Shown here piece by piece: positions 46,252 to 55,342 of a stretch of DNA of 64,000 bases. Where the stretch lies: NCBI GenBank assembly GCA_021324915.1, contig JAJPIC010000012.1, positions 1 through 64,000 of the forward strand. Direction: 5' to 3'. The notes below the pieces were generated by a model that worked only from the letters and a program-made list of their open reading frames with translations, had not been told where the DNA came from and ran no database searches. This stretch comes from Beijerinckiaceae bacterium. Lineage in GTDB: Bacteria > Pseudomonadota > Alphaproteobacteria > Rhizobiales > Beijerinckiaceae. The translations under genes were made by a program, and so were the position numbers. How positions within the stretch are numbered: position 1 is the first letter of the stretch; each line of letters starts with the position of its first letter.

Positions 46252-46458
46252 ATGCCTCAGACCGAAACGATACGTGAATTGACTGCTTCCGAGCTCGACG
46301 AGGTTTCCGGCGGGCTCTCGGTCACTGCGCATGTTGGCGTCAATGCGAGCGACGTCACCGGCGCCGTATCCGGGCTGGTTGGCCAAGTCGGCGGCTTGGT
46401 CAGCGGTCTTCTCGGCACGGTTCTCGGGGCCGTCGGCGGCCTGACGAGCGCCCTTTGA
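46252..46458 (+). CDS. Double-glycine leader peptide (bacteriocin/microcin-like precursor)
   Basis: A 68-residue precursor. The leader, residues 1-21, contains RELTASELDEVSGG, the pattern recognised by C39 peptidases, with cleavage predicted after Gly21. The 47-residue core starts LSVTAHVGVNASDVTG and then becomes a hydrophobic run with many glycines and GxxxG steps (GLVSGLLGTVLGAVGGL), suitable for membrane insertion. It has no cysteine. The ATG at 46252 has GAAGGA seven bases upstream. The frame continues upstream to 46114, but those residues look noncoding. It is divergent from the exporter genes. Activity and any immunity protein are unknown. Confidence 0.85.
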   Translation: MPQTETIRELTASELDEVSGGLSVTAHVGVNASDVTGAVSGLVGQVGGLVSGLLGTVLGAVGGLTSAL

Positions 46459-46515
46459 GGGGCAATCCAAATTTAGCGCGATAAGCGGGCGGCGGGGGCT
46501 GCTGCGCCTCCGCTG

Positions 46516-47262
46516 CTACTCGTCTTCAAGACTTTCATCTTCGAGCGCATCCATCTCGTTCGACTCTTCCGGCTCCGGCAGGCTTTCGTCGTCGCGAGCT
46601 TCCGCGCCTTCGTCCAGCGGGTCCTCGTCTTCCATCAATGCCAGATCGTCGCGCGGTTGCGGCACGACGAAATTCTGCGGCAAGGGCCCATCGAAAAGCC
46701 CGGCGCCTTTGAGTTCCTCGAGGCCCGGCAGATCGCCGATCGCCTCCAGACCGAAATGCATCAAAAAAGCTTCGCTCGTGCCATAGGTGAGCGGCCGGCC
46801 CGGCGCGCGCCGCCTGCCGCGCAATCTCACCCAGCCCGTCTCGATCAACACGTCCATCGTGCCCTTCGAGATTGCCACGCCGCGAATATCCTCGATCTCG
46901 GCACGCGTGACCGGTTGGTGATAGGCGATGATGGCCAAGGTCTCGAGCGCCGCGCGCGACAATTTTCGCGGCTCGACAATGTCCTTCGACAAAAGCCAGC
47001 CGAGGTCGGCAGCGGTGCGGAAGAACCATTTCTTGCCGACGCGCATGAGATTGACGCCGCGCGCGGCATAATCCTGCTTGAGGCGCGAAAGGACCGTTGC
47101 GACCTCGAGCCCTTCCGGCATGCGTCGCGCGATTTCCGCTTCCTCGAGCGGTTCAGATGCGGCGAACAACATCGCTTCGGCAATGCGCATGGCCTCGCCG
47201 AGGAGAGCTGCATCCGTCTCCCTCTCCCTGTCGTCGGCAAACAATCTGGCCACCTCTGCCAA
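46516..47262 (-). CDS. scpB: Segregation and condensation protein B
   Basis: A 248-residue kleisin-interacting protein of the SMC-ScpAB condensin. Two winged-helix domains occupy about residues 18-185, with AEAMLFAASEPLEEAEIARR, LETLAIIAYHQPVTRAEIED, IRGVAISKGTMDVLIETGWV and PLTYGTSEAFLMHFG, all conserved. The C-terminal 50 residues are a strongly acidic tail. It starts nine bases after scpA and ends the dgt-argS-SPOR-nagZ-scpA-scpB series. In related genomes tatABC commonly follows, but here the peptide gene does. Confidence 0.95.
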   Translation of the reverse strand: MAEVARLFADDRERETDAALLGEAMRIAEAMLFAASEPLEEAEIARRMPEGLEVATVLSRLKQDYAARGVNLMRVGKKWFFRTAADLGWLLSKDIVEPRKLSRAALETLAIIAYHQPVTRAEIEDIRGVAISKGTMDVLIETGWVRLRGRRRAPGRPLTYGTSEAFLMHFGLEAIGDLPGLEELKGAGLFDGPLPQNFVVPQPRDDLALMEDEDPLDEGAEARDDESLPEPEESNEMDALEDESLEDE

Positions 47263-47271
47263 TCAATCCCC

Positions 47272-48069
47272 CTAACTCGACTGTCCCGTTTCGACCGCGC
47301 GTTGCTTGATCCAGAGCGGCGCAAAGGCGCGATCCTGACGCAGGCTCACATCGCCTTGCAGCACCATTTCGAGTGCCGCGGCAAAGCCCGAAGCGCGCAC
47401 CGCGCGGCGCTTCTCGCGGGTCGGGCAATAGGCCGCGAGAAACGTATCGAGCACCGTCCAATCGACCGCCTGCCCCACGAGCCTCTGTAAGGCCTCGCGC
47501 GCCTCGACGAGCGACCAGACGAAGCGCTGCTTGAGCCGCATGTGCGAGGCGGCATGTTTCTGCCTCTGCCGCGCATAGGCCGAGAGAAGATCGTGCAAGC
47601 TCGCCTGCCATTGCGGCTTGCGCGAGACTTCAACGCCTTCCGGCTGGCCGCGCTGGAACATGTCGCGGCCGAGCCGCGGCCGGTTGACCAGCGCTTCGGC
47701 CGCCGCCCGGATCGCTTCCAGCCGCCGCAGCCGCAGCGCCAGCGCCGCGGCAAGATCCGTGGCAAGCGGCTCTTCCTCTTTCTGCGCCTGCGGCAGGAGC
47801 AGCCGCGACTTCAAGTAAGCAAGCCAGGCCGCCATGACCAGATAATCGGCCGCGAGCTCGAACCGCAAATTGCGCGCCTCTTCAATGAAGGCGAGATATT
47901 GTTCTGCCAGGGCGAGAACGGAGATCTTGGCAAGATCGACTTTCTGACGGCGCGCCAATTCGAGAAGAAGATCGAGCGGGCCTTCGAACCCGTCGACGTC
48001 GACGAAAAACGCCGGCTCGGTGTCCTGCGGCGCTTCGAAAGCGAGCGACGAATCATCCCCTTGCGTCAT
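47272..48069 (-). CDS. scpA: Segregation and condensation protein A
   Basis: A 265-residue kleisin that bridges SMC heads in bacterial condensin. The diagnostic N-terminus is FVDVDGFEGPLDLLLELARR, QKVDLAKISVLALAEQYLAF and ADYLVMAAWLAYLKSRLLLP. The C-terminal winged helix carries the cap-head contact. I chose the ATG at 48069 (MTQGDDSSLAF), since the frame upstream to 48303 lies antisense over nagZ and is not kleisin-like. Co-directional with nagZ and scpB. Confidence 0.95.
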   Translation of the reverse strand: MTQGDDSSLAFEAPQDTEPAFFVDVDGFEGPLDLLLELARRQKVDLAKISVLALAEQYLAFIEEARNLRFELAADYLVMAAWLAYLKSRLLLPQAQKEEEPLATDLAAALALRLRRLEAIRAAAEALVNRPRLGRDMFQRGQPEGVEVSRKPQWQASLHDLLSAYARQRQKHAASHMRLKQRFVWSLVEAREALQRLVGQAVDWTVLDTFLAAYCPTREKRRAVRASGFAAALEMVLQGDVSLRQDRAFAPLWIKQRAVETGQSS

Positions 48070-48131
48070 GCTGTTCAGCCCGAATCGCAGAAAAAACGGA
48101 TCCCCGGACACGGGGCGCGAGCTTCCCCCGA

Positions 48132-49136
48132 TCAAGCCGCGATCGCAAGCGCGGCCGCGACCTCCGCCCAAGCTTCCACAGGATCGAAGGGCCGCCTCTC
48201 GCCCTGCCAGCCGAGGGCGCGCGACGCCCGCCTTGAGGACTCGCCCGAAAGCAGAGGCGCCGCCGCTGCAACTTCCATCGCCTCGGCAAGATCGCCGTTG
48301 CAATGCAGCGCGATATCGACACCCGCCTTATAAGCCGCCTCGGCACGCTGACGCAAACCGCCGGTGAGCGCCTTCATCGAGAGATCATCGCTGAGGAGAA
48401 GGCCGGAAAAGCCGATTTTCTCGCGAATATAATCGATGAGCACCGGCGAGAGCGTCGCCGGCCGGTCGGGATCGAGCATCCGATAAACGATATGGGCGGT
48501 CATGGCGATCGGCAGATCGGCATTGGCGGCAAAAGGGGCGAAATCCGTTTGAACCAAAGTTTCTAGCGACGCGTCCACCACCGGCAGATCGAGATGGCTG
48601 TCGCATTTCGCGCGGCCGTGGCCGGGAATATGTTTGATGACCGGCAAGACGCCGGCATCAGAGAGACCGAGCGCGGCCGCACGGCCGAGGCTGGCGACGA
48701 GATGCGGATCGCGCGAATAGGCGCGATCGCCAATGACGCCATGGCTGCCCTCGGCCGGCACGTCGAGAACCGGCGCGCAATCGATATTGATCCCGAGGCG
48801 GCTCAAATCCTGGCCGATGAGCGCGCTCGCAAGCCTCACAAGCCTTTGCTTGCGCTCGAGCGGCAGGTCGAGCCGCCCGAACTCGGCCGCCGCCGGATAG
48901 GCGCGCCAATGTGGCGACCTGAGCCTTTGTACACGTCCCCCCTCTTGGTCGACGAGAACGGCTGCCTCGGCGCCGATGCAGTCCCGGAAGCTCGCAATGA
49001 GCGCGCGGACCTGATCGGGCGTCTCGACATTGCGCTGGAAAAGAATGAAGCCGAACGGATGGCTCTCGCGAATGAAGGCGCGCTCTTCTTTCGTCAAGGA
49101 CAGGCCGCTACAGCCGCAAATGAAGGCGCGCGCCAT
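48132..49136 (-). CDS. nagZ: Beta-N-acetylglucosaminidase (GH3, peptidoglycan recycling)
   Basis: A 334-residue cytoplasmic glycoside hydrolase that removes GlcNAc from GlcNAc-anhydroMurNAc peptides during wall recycling. The motifs are FGFILFQRN, LVDQEGGRVQRL, KHIPGHGRAKCDSHLDLP, with the His and Asp of the general acid loop, and FSGLLLSDDLSMKALTG, with the nucleophile Asp. Standard length. It follows the SPOR-domain protein gene by 29 bases, a conserved pairing in alphaproteobacteria, where both are wall-related. Confidence 0.95.
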   Translation of the reverse strand: MARAFICGCSGLSLTKEERAFIRESHPFGFILFQRNVETPDQVRALIASFRDCIGAEAAVLVDQEGGRVQRLRSPHWRAYPAAAEFGRLDLPLERKQRLVRLASALIGQDLSRLGINIDCAPVLDVPAEGSHGVIGDRAYSRDPHLVASLGRAAALGLSDAGVLPVIKHIPGHGRAKCDSHLDLPVVDASLETLVQTDFAPFAANADLPIAMTAHIVYRMLDPDRPATLSPVLIDYIREKIGFSGLLLSDDLSMKALTGGLRQRAEAAYKAGVDIALHCNGDLAEAMEVAAAAPLLSGESSRRASRALGWQGERRPFDPVEAWAEVAAALAIAA

Positions 49137-49165
49137 GTCCTCATTTCATCCGGAGCTTTGTCGGC

Positions 49166-50665
49166 TCAATCGCGCGCGACGAAGCAGCTTCCACCCTTGG
49201 CCTGCACCTTTTGGCAAAGCGCAGTCGCCCCTTCGTGCGACAGGCCGACGACACGAACACGCCAGACTGACTTATTGCCGACCGAAGCTCTGTGATATTT
49301 AAGGCGGTGGCCGGAGAGCTCGCCGCGATATTGCTCCTGCAGCTTGCTCAGGGCCTGCCGTGCCTCGGCCTCCGTCGCCGGAGCGGCGAGCTGGACATCG
49401 AAACCGCGACTCGAGGCGACCTCGCTGGCCTCGGGACGCGCATCGGCGACTTTCGTTGGCTTGGGCTCGCTGACTTGATTGCTCGCCTCGCCGGAACCTT
49501 GCCCATTATCCTGATTTGACGCCGTGGGGGTCGGGTCGACCGCAGTCGGGGCCGCCGGTGACGCAGCGGCCGTGTCGGTGCTCGGCGGCGAAGCGGGAGC
49601 AGCAGGTTCGGCCGGCGCCGCGATCGGCATGACGGGCGCAAGGCCGGCGGCGTTTTGCGGCGGCGCATTGTTCTGCTGCACGGGCGGCGCATCGCCCGAT
49701 ACGATCGTTCCGTCCGGACGCACCGCGACGGTCTTCACCTTCCGCGGTTCGATCATGCCAGAAACGCCAAAGGATTGAGCGGACGCGGCCTCGACCGCAG
49801 GCGGCGGAGGGACGGGCACGACCGCCGCGCCGCCCTCAACTTGTGCCGGCGAAGCCTGGGGCGCCGCCTGAGGCGAGCTCAGGTCGACCGGCTCTTCGGT
49901 GTGGTTGACGACGGTGGTCGGCGCCGGTTGCGGCGTCTTGTCGAGAAGCGAAACGTCCTGGTTGGGTTTGCTCGTGTCGGACGCGTCGGAAGCCTGAATT
50001 TTGGTCGGGCCCGGCGCGGCCTTGATCATCGCGATCTCATGAGGCGCGGCCGTATGGTGCTTCAGGGTAAAGCTCGCCCCGATGCCGACGAGGCCAAGAA
50101 CGATGACCGCCGCAGTCGCATAGAGCGGCAGGCGTGAGCGCGCCGGTTCGACGACGTACTCCGGCTCCGGCCCCGCCGCGAAATCCGGGCCCGGCACAAA
50201 AGTGGAATCGTAAGGAGAATCGAGCCAGTCCTCATCTTCGAGCGCGTGCTCCTGAGCTTCGAATACGGGCTCTTCTTGAGGCTGTGGCGCTGGGTACTTC
50301 GGCTGCGCCACCGGGTACTTCGGCTCCGGCACCAAGCGCTTTTGCTCCGGCGCGGCACGGAAGTCGGGCGTAATCGAGCCGCGCAGCGCCGCTTCGATTG
50401 CGGAGAAGTCGCCGCCGAGCTTTTGGCCCGGAAGTGGCGGCCCCTGCCGATCATTCACATCGAAACGCGGCTCGGCTCTGTTCGGCGCAGCCGTAGGGCG
50501 CGGCGGAAAAAGGCCATTGAACCGATCTTCGGTATTGCCGACGAGCCTGGCGAGTTCGGCGAGTGGATCCTCGCCGTTCTTTGCCGGGGCGGCGGGCCGG
50601 CCTAAACGCCGTTCGAATTCATCGAGATTGATCATCTGACGCTGCTTGGCTGCGGGCTCACTCAT
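49166..50665 (-). CDS. SPOR-domain cell-envelope protein
   Basis: A 499-residue protein. An N-terminal cytoplasmic part begins MSEPAAKQRQMINLDEFERR. One membrane helix lies near residue 180 (LYATAAVIVLGLVGIGASFT). A long Pro/Ala-rich periplasmic linker follows. The C-terminal SPOR domain (FDVQLAAPATEAEARQALSK to VWRVRVVGLSHEGATALCQK) binds denuded glycan strands at the septum. The start is the ATG at 50665 with GAGG upstream. The frame extends 28 codons further. The position between argS and nagZ is conserved and hints at a division or wall-remodelling role. Confidence 0.88.
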   Translation of the reverse strand: MSEPAAKQRQMINLDEFERRLGRPAAPAKNGEDPLAELARLVGNTEDRFNGLFPPRPTAAPNRAEPRFDVNDRQGPPLPGQKLGGDFSAIEAALRGSITPDFRAAPEQKRLVPEPKYPVAQPKYPAPQPQEEPVFEAQEHALEDEDWLDSPYDSTFVPGPDFAAGPEPEYVVEPARSRLPLYATAAVIVLGLVGIGASFTLKHHTAAPHEIAMIKAAPGPTKIQASDASDTSKPNQDVSLLDKTPQPAPTTVVNHTEEPVDLSSPQAAPQASPAQVEGGAAVVPVPPPPAVEAASAQSFGVSGMIEPRKVKTVAVRPDGTIVSGDAPPVQQNNAPPQNAAGLAPVMPIAAPAEPAAPASPPSTDTAAASPAAPTAVDPTPTASNQDNGQGSGEASNQVSEPKPTKVADARPEASEVASSRGFDVQLAAPATEAEARQALSKLQEQYRGELSGHRLKYHRASVGNKSVWRVRVVGLSHEGATALCQKVQAKGGSCFVARD

Positions 50666-50757
50666 GACTTTTACCTCGACATTCGCCCTTCGTCGCGTCC
50701 CCTGCCCCGCTATAACGCTCTTAAACCAGGCTTTTTTCGTGCTGACCACATGGCGGA

Positions 50758-52521
50758 TCAGCGCATTTCATCAGGAGCCTTCACCCCCAGAATGGCAAGA
50801 GCGGCCGCCAGTATGGAAGTGATTGCGGCGACCAATGCGAGCCGGGCCAGGGTTAAATCTCGACTTTCTTCATTAACAAAACGTAATTGTGGCTGATCTT
50901 TGCCGCGCGTCCAATGTGAATGCAGATCTGAGGCAAGATCATGTAGATAAAACGCCAGCCGATGCGGTTCATGCGCCTGGGCGGCGGCCTCTATTACACG
51001 GGGATATTGGCTGATCAGCTTGATGAGGCGGATTTCGCCTTCGTCCGCGAGCAAAGATAGATCGGCACCGGCGAGCGCCGGAACCGACAAATCTAGCCCA
51101 GGGAAAGTCGCGAGCGCCTGCCGCATCACGGATCTTCCACGCGCATGGGCATATTGCACATAAAAGACCGGATTGTCTTTAGATTGTTCGATGACGCGGG
51201 CGAGATCGAATTCGAGCACCGCGTCATTCTTCCGAAACAACATCATGAAGCGGACGGCGTCGGCGCCGACTTCATCCACCACTTCGCGCAGAGTGACGAA
51301 ATCCCCGGCGCGTTTCGACATTTTGACCGGCTCGCCCCCGCGCATCAGCTTGACGAGCTGACAGAGCTTGACGTCGAGTTCCGCCTTGCCGGCAGAAAGC
51401 GCTGCAACTGCCGCCTGCATGCGTTTCACATAGCCGCCGTGATCGGCACCCCAGATATCGATCAAGATTTCGAAACCGCGATCGATCTTCGACTTGTGAT
51501 AGGCGATATCGGAAGCAAAATAAGTATAGCTGCCGTCCGACTTGGTGAGCGGCCGGTCGATATCGTCGCCGAATGCGGTCGAGCGGAAGAGCGTCTGCTC
51601 GCGGTCTTCCCAATCCTCGCTCGGCTGGCCTTTCGGCGCAGGCAAGCGGCCGACATAGACGAGATTTTTGGCGCCCAGATCCTCGATCGCCGCCGCAACC
51701 TGATCCTTGCCATCTGCGGTCAGCGAACGTTCCGAAAAGAAAAGTTCGTGGGTGATCTTCAGCGCAGCGAGATCGCCGCGGATCATTTCCATCATGCCGG
51801 CAATGGCCGCAAGCCGCACCGGCGCCATCCATTCGCGCTCCGGGAGATCGAGGAGCGAGCGGCCGTATTCTGCGACAAGCGCCGCGCCGACGGGCTTCAG
51901 ATAATCGCCGGGATATAAGCCCTCGGGAATTGTGATTTCCTCGCCGAGTGCTTCGCGATAGCGCAGATAGGCCGAGCGCGCGAGCACATCGACCTGAGCG
52001 CCGGCATCGTTGATATAATATTCGCGGGTCACGTCATGGCCGACATAGGCGAGGAGATTGGCGAGCGCGTCGCCGAAGACCGCGCCGCGTCCATGCCCGA
52101 CGTGCATCGGCCCGGTCGGATTGGCCGAGACATATTCGACATTGATCTTGCGCGGTTCGACCGGGGTTGCGCCAAAGCGGGGCCCTTCGATCAAGGCGGC
52201 GCGAAGAATCTTCCCGAACACCGGGGGCTTCAGGCGGATGTTGAGAAATCCAGGGCCTGCGACCTCGGCTTGCGCAACGTCCTCGTCTTCTGCGAGCGCC
52301 GCTGCAAGCTCGGTTGCGAGCTGACGCGGATTAGCGAAATGGGCTTTGGCCTCCTTCGCATAAACCATGGCGGCGTTGACCGCGAGATCGCCATGCGAAG
52401 GATCGCGCGGCGGCTCGACCACGAAACGCGCAAGATCGAGGTCGGCCGGCAAGCGGCCGCTCGCCGCGATCGTCTTCAAGATCGCCGCTATACGGGCGTG
52501 GAATTCGGAATAAATATTCAT
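50758..52521 (-). CDS. argS: Arginyl-tRNA synthetase
   Basis: A 587-residue class I aminoacyl-tRNA synthetase. The N-terminal Arg-tRNA-binding domain ([20 protein letters not shown]) is followed by the HIGH motif in [40 protein letters not shown] and a KMSKS-type [13 protein letters not shown], with a DALR anticodon-binding domain ending near [20 protein letters not shown]. Complete and standard. It lies 14 bases after dgt in the same direction, so the two are probably co-transcribed. Confidence 0.97.
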   Translation of the reverse strand: MNIYSEFHARIAAILKTIAASGRLPADLDLARFVVEPPRDPSHGDLAVNAAMVYAKEAKAHFANPRQLATELAAALAEDEDVAQAEVAGPGFLNIRLKPPVFGKILRAALIEGPRFGATPVEPRKINVEYVSANPTGPMHVGHGRGAVFGDALANLLAYVGHDVTREYYINDAGAQVDVLARSAYLRYREALGEEITIPEGLYPGDYLKPVGAALVAEYGRSLLDLPEREWMAPVRLAAIAGMMEMIRGDLAALKITHELFFSERSLTADGKDQVAAAIEDLGAKNLVYVGRLPAPKGQPSEDWEDREQTLFRSTAFGDDIDRPLTKSDGSYTYFASDIAYHKSKIDRGFEILIDIWGADHGGYVKRMQAAVAALSAGKAELDVKLCQLVKLMRGGEPVKMSKRAGDFVTLREVVDEVGADAVRFMMLFRKNDAVLEFDLARVIEQSKDNPVFYVQYAHARGRSVMRQALATFPGLDLSVPALAGADLSLLADEGEIRLIKLISQYPRVIEAAAQAHEPHRLAFYLHDLASDLHSHWTRGKDQPQLRFVNEESRDLTLARLALVAAITSILAAALAILGVKAPDEMR

Positions 52522-52535
52522 CCTGCGCGCCGCGC

Positions 52536-53768
52536 CTAACGCAATTCGGGCGTAACGTCAAAAAGGCGCTGGTGCTCGGCGAGAGCGTAACGATCCGTCA
52601 TGCCTGCGATATAGTCGCAGACGAGCCGCGCAAGCTGTCCCTGCCCCTTCACGCGCGTTTTTGCGGCGAGCGCCCATTCGCCCGGCATCAGTCCCGGATT
52701 GTCGAGAAACGCCGGGAAAAGCGCGCGGATCACCTCCGCCGCTTTCACCCGCACGCCGTTGATGCGCGGATGACGATACATGTGCTCGAGGAGAAAGAGC
52801 TTGAGCTGCTTGTCCACCCTCTCCGCTGCTTCCGAGAATCCGACGACCGGAGCCGATTGCGCGCGCACGTCTTCAGCGCTTTTCAGGCCCGTGAGCCTGC
52901 GCCGGCTCTCGGCGATCGCATCCTCGATGAAATAGGCGATCACGCGCCGGGTGACCTCGTGGATGCGGCGGGGCCGTTCGAGGTCAGGATAGCGCTGCTC
53001 TATACGGCGCAGAATTTCGTGCAGGAAATCGACCGCGGCGAGGTCGGCAAAATCGAAGAGGCCGGCCCGCAGCCCGTCGTCCAGATCGTGCGCGTTATAG
53101 GCGATGTCGTCGGCCAAGGCCGCGGCCTGGGCCTCGGCGCTCGCGAAACTGGCGAGGCTCAGATCGTGTTTGGCGGCATATTCGGTCACCGCAACCGGCA
53201 GGCCGCGGCCAGCATAGCGCGGCGCCGGCCCTCCGTCCGCCCGCAGCAAGGGACCATTGTGCTTGACGAGGCCTTCGAGCGCTTCCCAGGTCAGATTCAA
53301 GCCGTCGAAGGCGGCATAGCGGTGCTCGAGCTTGGTCACGATCCGCAGCGCCTGCGCATTATGATCGAAGCCGCCGTGGCCGGTCATCAATTCGTCGAGC
53401 ACGTCCTCGCCCGTATGGCCGAAGGGCGTATGGCCGAGGTCATGGCCGAGCGCCAGGGCTTCGGCGAGGTCATCGTCGAGGCCGAGGACGCGCGAGATCG
53501 CCCGCGCGATCTGGCTCACCTCGATCGTGTGGGTGAGGCGCGTGCGATAATGATCCCCCTCGTAGGGAACGAAGACCTGGGTCTTGTGCGCGAGCCTGCG
53601 GAAGGCGGTGCTATGTAGAATCCGGTCGCGGTCGCGCTGGAATTCGGTCCGGGTTGCAGACGGCGGCTCGGCAACGAGCCGCCCGCGGCTCGCGGCGGGA
53701 TCGGCGGCATAGGACGCCCGCCAGGGCGCCGGAGCCGAATTTTGCCTATCGCCAGTAGCTGTATCCAT
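52536..53768 (-). CDS. dgt: Deoxyguanosinetriphosphate triphosphohydrolase-like protein
   Basis: A 410-residue HD-domain dNTP triphosphohydrolase that removes triphosphate from dNTPs. The start region [20 protein letters not shown] is typical. The HD metal ligands are in [14 protein letters not shown] and [17 protein letters not shown]. Other conserved parts are [40 protein letters not shown] and [18 protein letters not shown] use the ATG at 53768 (MDTATGD). The longer frame to 54254 lies antisense over erpA and is not coding. Alongside nrdJ it shapes the dNTP pool. Divergent from erpA with 138 bases between. Confidence 0.93.
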   Translation of the reverse strand: MDTATGDRQNSAPAPWRASYAADPAASRGRLVAEPPSATRTEFQRDRDRILHSTAFRRLAHKTQVFVPYEGDHYRTRLTHTIEVSQIARAISRVLGLDDDLAEALALGHDLGHTPFGHTGEDVLDELMTGHGGFDHNAQALRIVTKLEHRYAAFDGLNLTWEALEGLVKHNGPLLRADGGPAPRYAGRGLPVAVTEYAAKHDLSLASFASAEAQAAALADDIAYNAHDLDDGLRAGLFDFADLAAVDFLHEILRRIEQRYPDLERPRRIHEVTRRVIAYFIEDAIAESRRRLTGLKSAEDVRAQSAPVVGFSEAAERVDKQLKLFLLEHMYRHPRINGVRVKAAEVIRALFPAFLDNPGLMPGEWALAAKTRVKGQGQLARLVCDYIAGMTDRYALAEHQRLFDVTPELR

Positions 53769-53906
53769 TGCGCCCTTTCCGCTGGCGCGACGCGTCGCCG
53801 CCTTCTGCCCGGCCACGATTCGTTGCGGCCATGGGCTTTGCGACATATCTTCCCTTTGAGAGAGCCTGCAAGCCAAGGCTTGCGCAAGGCAAGTTCGAGG
53901 GACTTG

Positions 53907-54251
53907 ATGAGCGATACGGCAGTTGAAATTCCGGTCGAACTGACGGCAAGCGCGGCGCGGCGCATCGCCGAAATTCTGCGGAAAGAGCCCGAAGGCTCGG
54001 CCCTGAGGATAGGCGTCGAGGGCGGGGGCTGTTCCGGCTTCCAATATACCTATACGATCACTCAGGAGCGTTCGGACGACGACCTCGTTCTCGAAGAGGC
54101 CGGCGCCATTGTCATCATCGATCCGATTTCGCTCGATTTTCTGCGGGGCAGCCAAATCGATTTCGTTGACGATTTGATGGGCCGTATGTTCAAGATCAAT
54201 AATCCGGCGGCGACAGCCTCCTGCGGCTGCGGCGCGAGCTTCTCGGTCTAG
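53907..54251 (+). CDS. erpA: Iron-sulfur cluster insertion protein (ErpA/IscA type)
   Basis: A 114-residue A-type carrier that passes [Fe-S] clusters to apoproteins. The three cluster cysteines are in VEGGGCSGFQYTY and NPAATASCGCGASFSV. The fold segment ISLDFLRGSQIDFVDDLMGR is standard. The start is the ATG at 53907 with GAGGG upstream. Divergent from dgt, a linkage seen in many alphaproteobacteria. A-type carriers are close relatives, so IscA cannot be excluded by sequence alone. Confidence 0.92.
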   Translation: MSDTAVEIPVELTASAARRIAEILRKEPEGSALRIGVEGGGCSGFQYTYTITQERSDDDLVLEEAGAIVIIDPISLDFLRGSQIDFVDDLMGRMFKINNPAATASCGCGASFSV

Positions 54252-54311
54252 CACCCCGCCAGCCGCTCAGGTTGGCGTGGAACGCGAAAATCGACTGTCT
54301 GCGGATCAGCA

Positions 54312-55205
54312 TTGCAAGCTCTCTTCATCGGCCAGACCTATATCGACGTCACGGTCCTCTGCGGCGCTATGCCGGCGGGCGACGAAAAGACGGTCGCCCA
54401 CGATTACGCGGTGTCATTCGGAGGCAATGCCGTGACCGCGGCCTTTGCCTGCGCCAAGCTCGGGTGCGTGCCCGACCTTATTGCCACCGTTGCGGAAGAC
54501 TGGCTCGGCCGGATGTTTCTCGACATGGCCCGCGTCTACAGAGTTCCTGTCCATCCGCGCCATGTGAAGCGCTCCTCCCTGTCCTTTGTCCTGCCGAAGG
54601 ACGGCAAGCGGGCCATCCTGCGCGCCCGCGACGATCATTTCCTCGATCCTTTTCCGAAGCTCGATCTCGAAGGATGCCGCATCCTTCATCTCGACGGGCA
54701 TCAGGAGGACGCCGCGATCTATTACGCCAAGGCCTGCCGGGAGCGCGGGATCCTGACCTCGCTCGACGGCGGAGGGCTGCGCGGCAATTTACAGGATTTG
54801 CTCGCCTATATTGATGTCGCAATCGTCGCCGAGCGGCTTTGCGAACAGATGCATCTCACCCCTTCCGCCATGCTCGACCATCTGAAGGCGAAGGGATGCA
54901 AGATCGGCGGCGTGACCCAGGGCGAGCGCGGCATGATCTGGTATGACGAGAAGGGGCGTGTCTCGCATCTGCCGGCCCTGCCCGTCCCGCAGGAAGAAAT
55001 TATCGACACGTCCGGCGCGGGCGACGTCTTCCACGGCGCCTATGTCTTCTCTTATCTCGATGCGCCGGAACGCGGCTTTGCGGCGCATTTCGAATTCGCC
55101 CGGGCGGCGGCCGCCTATAAGATCCGCCGCCTCGGCAATGAGGCGGGCCTGCCCACGCTGGCCGACATTGCGGCGATCGCAAGGACCTATGCCTTGGTCT
55201 CCTGA
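54312..55205 (+). CDS. PfkB-family sugar kinase
   Basis: A 297-residue ribokinase-like kinase. The N-terminal region has FIGQTYIDVTVL and SFGGNAVTAAFACAKLG, and the C-terminal PfkB signature is IDTSGAGDVFHGAYVFSYL, with catalytic Asp. It phosphorylates a sugar or nucleoside with ATP. Substrates vary (ribose, fructose, KDG), and none is evident from context. The start is a TTG at 54312. No ATG lies nearby, and residues before it would not match. It lies 60 bases after erpA. Confidence 0.85.
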   Translation: MQALFIGQTYIDVTVLCGAMPAGDEKTVAHDYAVSFGGNAVTAAFACAKLGCVPDLIATVAEDWLGRMFLDMARVYRVPVHPRHVKRSSLSFVLPKDGKRAILRARDDHFLDPFPKLDLEGCRILHLDGHQEDAAIYYAKACRERGILTSLDGGGLRGNLQDLLAYIDVAIVAERLCEQMHLTPSAMLDHLKAKGCKIGGVTQGERGMIWYDEKGRVSHLPALPVPQEEIIDTSGAGDVFHGAYVFSYLDAPERGFAAHFEFARAAAAYKIRRLGNEAGLPTLADIAAIARTYALVS

Positions 55206-55342
55206 ATTCGCTTAAGTTTTGCCCTCAAGGGCAGGAGTTGAACGGCGCTACGCCGCGGGGGCATGGCTCGGCAGCAAAATCGGCTTGCGATTTCGGCAAA
55301 TCCTGCTTTGGCTGGGATGGGACCGCCGCCAACGAGGTCATC

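Noticed and set aside
53769-54254. Extension of dgt over the erpA region
   Set aside because: It runs antisense to erpA. The dGTPase family start is at MDTATGD near 53768.
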